Notes under the pieces: generated by a model
Seen by the model: the letters and a program-made list of their open reading frames with translations, nothing else
What the model was told of the DNA's origin: nothing
Database searches by the model: none
IMG/VR virus record: IMGVR_UViG_3300028874_000370
Coordinates: 38,154-102,153 of that record
Reading direction: 5' to 3' (one strand)
DNA from: a virus
DNA: 64,000 nt
Position numbers and translations under genes: made by a program
Part shown: positions 59,135-64,000 of the stretch, piece by piece
How the letters are laid out: every line of letters starts with the position of its first letter
Position numbering within the stretch: the first letter of the stretch is position 1

Positions 59135-59149
59135 CCTGGTGACATCCCG

Positions 59150-59722
59150 TTATACTGCCGGGTTGTGCTTATAGGTTTTCGTTTCTTTGTTCTTCAGAAT
59201 CGGCATTTGGAACCGGTCGCTGGGTGAACGAATGATCGAAATGTACTGGTGAGCCATACCATCAGTTAGTGGATCTTTTTCTTTACTACAGACTTCCATG
59301 AGTTCCTTGATGGTCCATTCTTTGTAGTCACCGCTTTCGGTACGTTGACGGAATGCTGCAGCCATCCGTTGGAGCTTCGAATCACGGATCTTCGGTTTGC
59401 TTTCCGGAAGTGCTGCGGCGACTTCGACGATCTTTTCTTCTTCCTTGATGTCCAGAAGGATCAGCTTTTCGAGATCAGATGCTTCCATGGCGGCGAAGAC
59501 CTTTTCAGCGCTTTGCAGCTTGGAAGTCTTGAACACATTCTTCGTTTCACCAGTCACATTGTTATACAGTTCAGTAAGCTGGGCATTCGAGAAGACATGC
59601 AGATCTTCAGCTTTGGCAATGATGATCTGGTCGTTGCCAAAGAGATCGATATTCTTGACATTGGACACAACACCAATAATGGCACGAGTCACTTGGCTTA
59701 CAACGAAAGTGGTCTTCGACAT
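59150..59722 (-). CDS. hypothetical two-domain protein (190 aa)
   Basis: The N-terminal domain ends with FSNAQLTELYNNVTGETK, then KVFAAMEASDLEKLI, a helical motif common in phage proteins of unknown function. The C-terminal ~75 residues (RDSKLQRMAAAFRQR, KEWTIKELMEVCS, YISIIRSPSDRFQM) are paralogous to the start of the next gene upstream, 59815-60186. By wording this repeated domain could be a winged-helix-like DNA-binding unit. The gene looks richer in G and C than the virion genes around it. Confidence 0.7.
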   Translation of the reverse strand: MSKTTFVVSQVTRAIIGVVSNVKNIDLFGNDQIIIAKAEDLHVFSNAQLTELYNNVTGETKNVFKTSKLQSAEKVFAAMEASDLEKLILLDIKEEEKIVEVAAALPESKPKIRDSKLQRMAAAFRQRTESGDYKEWTIKELMEVCSKEKDPLTDGMAHQYISIIRSPSDRFQMPILKNKETKTYKHNPAV

Positions 59723-59814
59723 TTTAATTCTCCTGAAAGTTTAACTTCGTAAGTTTAATTCGTTTGGATCATGTAACTACTTTAACTTGTTTTTTAGAAC
59801 TTGTACAATGCTTT

Positions 59815-60186
59815 TTAAACCTTGTTCAAAAATTCAATGATCTTTGCATCTGCTTTTTTGGAAGCCATTTTGAACTGGCTGATGACAGTATCAAGGCCTG
59901 TTTCTTCCATCAAGACATGAAGCAGCGCAACTTTGTCTTGGTTGTTCAGTGCTTCCAAGGATGGAAGCGGACGATATTGGAAGCATCCGTCATGCTTGAC
60001 AATACGCATCTTAAACCGATCGTGTTCACTTCTGAGAATCGATATATACATATTCGCCATCATCTGATTTCCGACAATTTCGACAAGTTCATCGAAGGTC
60101 CATTTCTTGTATTCACCATCAGCCAATTGGTGACGGAAGGCTTGGGACAGGCGTTGAAGTTTGGAATCACGAACTTGGCTGGTCAT
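59815..60186 (-). CDS. hypothetical protein sharing the RDSKLQR domain (123 aa)
   Basis: Residues 5-68 (RDSKLQRLSQAFRHQ, KKWTFDELVEIVG, YISILRSEHDRFKM) match the C-terminal domain of 59150-59722, followed by a different helical tail (LHVLMEETGLDTVISQFK). It may be a DNA- or RNA-binding regulator; not proven. It is directly behind the best host-type promoter in the window and has an AACGGAGAAAC RBS. Confidence 0.7.
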   Translation of the reverse strand: MTSQVRDSKLQRLSQAFRHQLADGEYKKWTFDELVEIVGNQMMANMYISILRSEHDRFKMRIVKHDGCFQYRPLPSLEALNNQDKVALLHVLMEETGLDTVISQFKMASKKADAKIIEFLNKV

Positions 60187-60218
60187 GGTGTTTCTCCGTT
60201 TAGTTTGTCGATAGATCC

Positions 60219-60247
60219 ATTATATCAAGTCCTGGAAAAAAGTAAAC
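60219..60247 (-). promoter_or_regulatory. sigma70-like promoter for 59815-60186
   Basis: Minus strand GTTTAC (60242-60247), a 17-bp spacer and TATAAT (60219-60224), then GGATC. It lies 33 bp before the start codon. Confidence 0.55.
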
Positions 60248-60360
60248 TTTAATTTTCAAGATTATTAAAGAATTTTCTGGATATGGAATACACAACAATT
60301 TTTATATTGTACAGAGAACCAAGGTCATTGTAAATTGGATTTTAGTGATGATAGAAAACA

Positions 60361-60390
60361 AAATAGGATCTCAAATTTGAGATCCTATTT
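60361..60390 (-). terminator. terminator downstream of the RNA ligase unit
   Basis: A perfect 30-nt palindrome (two 15-nt arms, AAATAGGATCTCAAA and complement) lies just after the small 43-aa reading frame. The stretch between it and the promoter at 60247 (about 110 nt) shows nothing else. Confidence 0.82.
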
Positions 60391-60392
60391 TT

Positions 60393-60524
60393 TCATAAAA
60401 CATTATTGATTGGCGCGTATACAATATACTTGGGCTTCATCGCACCACCAATCAACCAACCAACCAACCTATCACTGCAAAAATCTGGGTGGCCGTACAA
60501 TGAAACAAAAATTCGCATTCGCAT
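60393..60524 (-). CDS. possible small protein (43 aa)
   Basis: Between the RNA ligase stop (60550) and the terminator, ATG 60524 (or 60518) opens a frame to TGA 60395-60393: MRMRIFVSLYGHPDF, then DRLVGWLIGG, then KPKYIVYAPINN. An AAGGAA sequence lies somewhat far upstream (about 15 nt). The Gly-Trp-Leu-Ile-Gly part is encoded by a GGTT-rich run. It could be a real small gene; the evidence is position and frame only. Confidence 0.4.
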   Translation of the reverse strand: MRMRIFVSLYGHPDFCSDRLVGWLIGGAMKPKYIVYAPINNVL

Positions 60525-60549
60525 TCTAGTATAAAGATTCCTTTTTTGT

Positions 60550-61596
60550 TTACGTAGATTCAACACTATAGCCTTCGTTGTATTTTTCAATGTACCACTT
60601 GCGGGCTTTATTAGAAATTGGTCCACCAAGCTTTTTGACTTCCAATTCAGACGCTACAATAGTGTCATGTTCTTCTTTGACCACATCATTAAAGATCCAA
60701 CGAATGAAATCACCAAGACTAGCCATTTCGAATGGCTTGAGTTGTTCGCGAACAAGATTTTGCAGACCTTGTTCTAGACGAGATTCTGTTACTGACATAT
60801 CAACGAAATCATTGATCGCAGTAATAGCTTCAACATCAACAGCAGCTAGAGTTTTAACCTTAGAAGCAGAATGCTTATCTCCTTTTACTTTAAACCAATA
60901 TTCGGAACTCCACCATCCTGGTTCAACGCACTGCCAGACTATTCCCTCGCCAGTCCCGATGTTACCAAATGCCTTACCCACTGGACATTCATTCTCGACT
61001 GCAGTAGTTAGTTCAATTAGTTGGTTTTGGATCAATTCAGGCTTAGCAAAATCAATTTCAATATCCCATTTAGCAAATCGTAGAATATTAAAAATTTGAT
61101 CTGATTCAACTTCGCAATACTGAATCTTTTCTAGATCAACCCATTTATCATCAATCTTAACAGCAAAGATGACAAACATTTTAGGCAAGCCATTTATAGC
61201 AACGCCGCTTTGAATATTACCACCACACCATTCACCAAAAATTGCAACTTCGGGAATACTATGTTCTAGATGAAACCCACATTCGATAATAATGTCTTCG
61301 ATCAATCGTTTGATAATCGGAAGACGATTTGCCATGAATGCATAAAATCCGGCATTGTCAGTCTCTAAAGAAAGAATTCTCTCACGAGATTGGAATTGTA
61401 GGGTGCCATCTACTTTCTGGATAATCCCGGCATTAGTCCCATGGAGTTTAGTTGTGCCACGGTACTTTAGCGTTGGAAGATCTTTGGTATGGATATACTT
61501 AGGTTTGCCTTCTTCATCAACACCATCATATCGTGTTTGATGCGTTACTTGTTTAATGACATTTCGGAACTGCTCGATACTAGGGAATTTTTTCAT
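60550..61596 (-). CDS. RNA ligase (Rnl2-like nucleotidyltransferase)
   Basis: ATG 61596 (MKKFPSIEQF) is preferred over two upstream in-frame ATGs that fall inside a repeated operator-like sequence. Motif I is TKLHGTNAG with catalytic Lys50; motif IIIa-type IFGEWCGGNIQ, motif IV EGIVWQC and motif V YWFKVKG follow, as in Rnl2-type RNA ligases. It seals 3'-OH/5'-phosphate ends in RNA through an adenylated intermediate. Together with HD-Pnk (6508-7698) it would repair cleaved tRNA. The C-terminal 100 residues are helical, as in Rnl2. Confidence 0.85.
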   Translation of the reverse strand: MKKFPSIEQFRNVIKQVTHQTRYDGVDEEGKPKYIHTKDLPTLKYRGTTKLHGTNAGIIQKVDGTLQFQSRERILSLETDNAGFYAFMANRLPIIKRLIEDIIIECGFHLEHSIPEVAIFGEWCGGNIQSGVAINGLPKMFVIFAVKIDDKWVDLEKIQYCEVESDQIFNILRFAKWDIEIDFAKPELIQNQLIELTTAVENECPVGKAFGNIGTGEGIVWQCVEPGWWSSEYWFKVKGDKHSASKVKTLAAVDVEAITAINDFVDMSVTESRLEQGLQNLVREQLKPFEMASLGDFIRWIFNDVVKEEHDTIVASELEVKKLGGPISNKARKWYIEKYNEGYSVEST

Positions 61597-61601
61597 TTTA
61601 G

Positions 61602-61650
61602 TGTATAAGATGTGATACATTTTGGATGAAATGTATAATGTGTGATACAT
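61602..61650. repeat. two near-identical 19-bp direct repeats before the RNA ligase
   Basis: Copies at 61602-61620 and 61632-61650 (TGTATAAnrTGTGATACAT type) are 30 bp apart and each contains the inverted half-sites TGTAT/ATACA. They sit between a TTGACT-type -35 (around 61683) and the start codon, where an operator would act. Regulator unknown. Confidence 0.55.
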
Positions 61651-61715
61651 AATTAATAGACACCCTAAAGCCTATTAAGTCAAATAAAGCTTCTTAATAG
61701 ACTAAATAAGATCTA

Positions 61716-61967
61716 TTACGTGGAAATGTTTTTGTCTAGGTAATCACCTAAAAATTCGAGTTCTGTATTGACTCTATATCCAGTAACGTCCAAGCCAGAA
61801 GAAATAAGAATGCCATCAGCATACTCATTTGCTAAATCTGATTTATTGTAGTGGATTCGTTTGTCGGCTAAAAAAGCCATTCTCTTATCATAATAATAAG
61901 TTCGCAACTTTTTTAAATAATCTCTCTGCTCGACTAGTCGGTCGAATCGTTCTTGTGATAGTAGCAT
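61716..61967 (-). CDS. small hypothetical protein (83 aa)
   Basis: A helical, basic protein (FDRLVEQRDYLKKLRTYYYDKR) with a more acidic C-terminus. It is not recognised. It lies between a terminator (61982-62014) and a weak hairpin with 8-bp arms (61672-61700), so it may be a single-gene unit; no clear promoter is seen. Confidence 0.65.
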   Translation of the reverse strand: MLLSQERFDRLVEQRDYLKKLRTYYYDKRMAFLADKRIHYNKSDLANEYADGILISSGLDVTGYRVNTELEFLGDYLDKNIST

Positions 61968-61981
61968 TTTTTATTTTTATA

Positions 61982-62014
61982 GAATCAAAAGGCCTAATTT
62001 AGGCCTTTTGATTC
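61982..62014 (-). terminator. terminator after the winged-helix-like gene
   Basis: Two 16-nt arms (GAATCAAAAGGCCTAA and complement) around one central base form a nearly perfect palindrome 20 bp after the stop at 62035. Confidence 0.88.
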
Positions 62015-62034
62015 TTGATTACTTGTGTTGCGTA

Positions 62035-62520
62035 TTACTTTTGTGTGGCGCTATACAGAAACTTGGATTGCGAGCTAACTGTATTTTCATCCGTCATCGG
62101 ATTCTTGGAACGATTGATAGGGTTCTTCTTTGCAAAGACCAAATCTTGCAGAGCACCCTGAACTTGAACTCGAGTAATTTGAGGATTCAGAGCATGAACC
62201 TTTTGAAAAACATCGAGACTGTCCGCGGCATCAACAGTTAGAACAGTGCGGACCAGTTTAGCCACACTGATATTCTTCCATGTCCGTTTTGTCATCTTAA
62301 CATTAAAGCCAGGAGCATAGGCAAATTTTGCTTTTCCTTCACCTGAAACCGGGATTTTTACGAGGCCACCAATCTTTGTGATTGTGCTGAGTGTGGTATT
62401 GATAGTATCAGCTGAAGTCCCGGGGCGTTTCTTTGCAACAATAGTGTGGATTTGGTGAGCGCGAAGAGCGCGTTTTGCGTTTGCTACTGCGGTGACAATG
62501 ATGGAATTCAGAGTTTGCAT
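62035..62520 (-). CDS. winged-helix-like putative DNA-binding protein (161 aa)
   Basis: Two segments have helix-turn-helix/wing rhythm: residues about 20-70 (RAHQIHTIVAKKRPGTSADT, LSTITKIGGLVKIPVSGEGK) and about 85-135 (SVAKLVRTVLTVDAADSLDV, ITRVQVQGALQDLVFAKK). Lys/Arg richness supports nucleic-acid binding. The gene looks richer in G/C than its neighbours. A phage transcription regulator is plausible, unproven. Confidence 0.6.
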   Translation of the reverse strand: MQTLNSIIVTAVANAKRALRAHQIHTIVAKKRPGTSADTINTTLSTITKIGGLVKIPVSGEGKAKFAYAPGFNVKMTKRTWKNISVAKLVRTVLTVDAADSLDVFQKVHALNPQITRVQVQGALQDLVFAKKNPINRSKNPMTDENTVSSQSKFLYSATQK

Positions 62521-62576
62521 TTCAGGACTTTCCTATTATTTTAAATTGATGCGGTATTTGAATTACCGTGATGTGC

Positions 62577-62606
62577 ATCATATCATTCAAAAATTGAAAA
62601 GTGCGT
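62577..62606 (-). promoter_or_regulatory. sigma70-like promoter for 62035-62520
   Basis: Minus strand ACGCAC (62601-62606), 18 bp, then TATGAT (62577-62582). Weaker than the other candidates but with the same layout. Confidence 0.35.
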
Positions 62607-62632
62607 TTTATTCACTGGATATTTACATTAGC

Positions 62633-62660
62633 GAAATGGGAATCTCACGATTCCCATTTC
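62633..62660 (-). terminator. hairpin after the 440-aa gene
   Basis: Twelve-bp arms GAAATGGGAATC and complement (62633-62644 and 62649-62660) with a 4-nt loop lie 18 bp after the stop codon. There is no clear T-run on the minus strand, so termination may be partial. Confidence 0.65.
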
Positions 62661-62677
62661 ATTAAAAGATAAAGTTT

Positions 62678-64000
62678 TTACATATCGCTTGGACGTGGAA
62701 TTTTCATCTTAGCATTAAATGCTTTTAGTTTATCACTTGCGCTCTTTGCCTTCTTCATAAGCTTATCATCATGCGATGGTGGAGTACCAGCAATACAAAG
62801 ATTATCAATCTCATCACTGTACTTTCTAAATTCATCTTTCAATACAGTAAGTTTACGCATATCAGCATTAGAAATTAAAGAACCAGGAGCCTTGTATTTT
62901 TCTTCTGTTGTTTTAGCTTCACTAACTGCTTCATGACGCCATTTCTTAGAATTTTTAGCAAACTCGGCCATTTTGACGACATGTGGATCATCAGACTTTA
63001 AGCCTTTAGCAATATCTGAATCCGTTAGTTTGTCACCTTCTTTCTTACCAAGCCATTTGTGGAATGCGCCTTTGTCTAAATCTAGATCTAGAGATTCAGA
63101 TTGTTGAGAAGGAGCTTGAGCTGTTCCAGTCTTACCATTCCAGCTTCCAACTAATACGGTTTGGCCTTGTTGGAAAGGCTGTTCACCTTGATACGCTGAG
63201 CATTCAGTATTGTCACCATCAAACCATACTTGTGAACGGCCTTCTGAGCAAGCTGATTTCCACTGGTTGAAGTCAGTATAGTTTTGATCTTCTAAAACAA
63301 GACTTTCTTCAACTGTGTCTGGAGCCTTAACAGCCTTCACTAGCGCATCTACTGCCTTATCAGATGCATCGATAGCTTTAAACACCGGTTTGAATACGGT
63401 TTTAAAACGTCTAACCAAATTCTTAATTACTTTAGAAAGATTTTCTTCCACGCCTTCTTTAAGTTCGCGTTTCACAGAATTAGTAAACAATTTTGGAAGC
63501 TTGGAAAAAACAGTTCTAGCCATAGAGCCCATTTTTCTAAACATATCCATACCAGAAACTTTCTTTACTTGAAGTAAATGTTTTTCTATTTCTGGGTCTG
63601 TTATAACTAAAACATCTCTGAGTTCGCCGGGGTTTGTTACAGTCTCAACAAATGCCAATATTACCCTCTGTTGAGCTTCATTGACCATTTTTAATGTATA
63701 GTCCAGCGCTTCTTTATACTTGACTGTTTTATTTCCTTTTTTCTGAATAAACTCGATAATAACACCGTCAACTACAGTTTTTTTACTATTCATTTGTTTT
63801 AGCATGTCAGCCATATCAGTTTCCAATTCACCAACTCTACTGGATACCGCTTTAGCAATTTTATCTATAACAATAAAATCTTTTTGTAATTGTCTCCATT
63901 CAGCGATAGTCTCTTTGAGAGCATCATCAATTGGATCTTTGCCTTCTTGTAAAATTTGATCAAGAATGCGATTTTCTAAGTCTAAGATCATGTCTGACAT
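62678..64000 (-). CDS. hypothetical, probable packaged/virion protein (440 aa, start at window edge)
   Basis: The frame begins with an ATG at the last base of the window (MSDMILDLENRILDQIL), so this may be the true start or an internal Met of a longer gene. Residues 1-140 are helical with coiled-coil character; about 165-225 are Lys/Val-rich (KLPKLFTNSVKREL, KAIDASDKAVDALVKAVKA). The phrase NYTDFNQWKSACSEGRSQVWFDGDN (in two parts) begins a C-terminal region rich in KSDDPHVVKMAEFAKNSKKW. No enzyme motif is seen. The ESLVLED/VSEAK segments resemble prohead-protease-type cleavage contexts, which is speculative. Confidence 0.6.
   Translation of the reverse strand: MSDMILDLENRILDQILQEGKDPIDDALKETIAEWRQLQKDFIVIDKIAKAVSSRVGELETDMADMLKQMNSKKTVVDGVIIEFIQKKGNKTVKYKEALDYTLKMVNEAQQRVILAFVETVTNPGELRDVLVITDPEIEKHLLQVKKVSGMDMFRKMGSMARTVFSKLPKLFTNSVKRELKEGVEENLSKVIKNLVRRFKTVFKPVFKAIDASDKAVDALVKAVKAPDTVEESLVLEDQNYTDFNQWKSACSEGRSQVWFDGDNTECSAYQGEQPFQQGQTVLVGSWNGKTGTAQAPSQQSESLDLDLDKGAFHKWLGKKEGDKLTDSDIAKGLKSDDPHVVKMAEFAKNSKKWRHEAVSEAKTTEEKYKAPGSLISNADMRKLTVLKDEFRKYSDEIDNLCIAGTPPSHDDKLMKKAKSASDKLKAFNAKMKIPRPSDM

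Noticed and set aside
59345-60252. Long plus-strand open frames (135 and 162 codons) opposite the RDSKLQR genes
   Set aside because: The minus-strand proteins share a paralogous domain, proving the minus frames; the plus frames are shadows in a G/C-richer stretch.
60525-60629. Upstream part of the 78-codon frame ending at 60393
   Set aside because: It overlaps the RNA ligase gene by about 80 bases. Only the part after the ligase stop is retained as a possible small gene.
60578-61099. Plus-strand open frame of 173 codons
   Set aside because: It is antisense to the RNA ligase, whose catalytic motifs are unambiguous.
1-64000. CRISPR arrays, insertion sequences, integrase or attachment sites
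   Set aside because: No regularly spaced repeat, transposase or integrase motif was seen. The only tandem repeats are in-frame fibre repeats.

Overview
The window is a contiguous piece of a T4-superfamily myovirus genome (contractile-tailed phage, A/T-rich DNA). The evidence is a near-complete set of T4-type genes: the recombination genes uvsW, uvsY and uvsX, the ssDNA-binding protein gp32, the large terminase gp17, the head-completion protein gp4, and the neck/tail block gp13-gp14-gp15-gp18-gp19. T4-type late promoter boxes (TATAAATA) stand before virion genes. Almost every gene is on the minus strand and is read from high to low coordinates; one small gene (10524-10658) is on the plus strand. 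I saw no tRNA, integrase, IS element or CRISPR array. The host is probably a Gram-negative bacterium, but the sequence does not identify it.

Layout from high to low coordinates. 64.0-59.1 kb: an edge-truncated or edge-starting virion-like protein, a winged-helix-like protein, an RNA ligase and two related small proteins, behind host-type promoters. 59.0-51.2 kb: the neck/tail block gp13, gp14, gp15, tail sheath gp18, tail tube gp19 and a further structural protein. 51.1-39.9 kb: an accessory glycan-chemistry island with glycosyltransferase-like proteins, two radical SAM proteins, a sugar nucleotidyltransferase, a HAD phosphatase and a GDPD-like protein. 39.8-35.9 kb: a tube-like baseplate protein, gp4, a probable small terminase and two ADP-ribosyltransferase-type proteins. 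35.8-21.1 kb: adhesin/tail fibre region with three fibres sharing one N-terminal adaptor, a GH114-like and a toroid glycosidase-like protein, and a beta-propeller-like protein. 21.0-17.4 kb: an AAA+ ATPase and small early-type genes, including an exported lytic transglycosylase. 17.3-14.1 kb: a NifV-type homocitrate synthase followed by an ADP-ribosyltransferase and small packaged-type proteins. 14.1-13.4 kb: a gene-free, strongly structured stretch. 13.3-8.1 kb: a paralogous protein pair, then three tandem terminase ATPase genes ending in full-length TerL. 7.7-0 kb: an HD-Pnk RNA end-healing enzyme, gp32, uvsX, uvsY, uvsW and three unassigned proteins.

The genes form several cooperating sets. 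UvsX, UvsY, UvsW and gp32 make the recombination-dependent replication machine. HD-Pnk plus the RNA ligase form a cut-and-heal RNA repair pair, as T4 uses against anticodon nucleases. The ADP-ribosyltransferases, which carry short capsid-targeting-like N-termini, are probably injected with the DNA to reprogramme the host. The polysaccharide-degrading tail proteins point to an encapsulated or biofilm-forming host.

The most unexpected elements are the phage-borne homocitrate synthase, the ATPase-only terminase paralogues, the structured RNA-like region at about 13.5-13.95 kb, and the repeated placement of late promoter boxes inside inverted repeats. All assignments come from reading motifs by eye; no database search was run.
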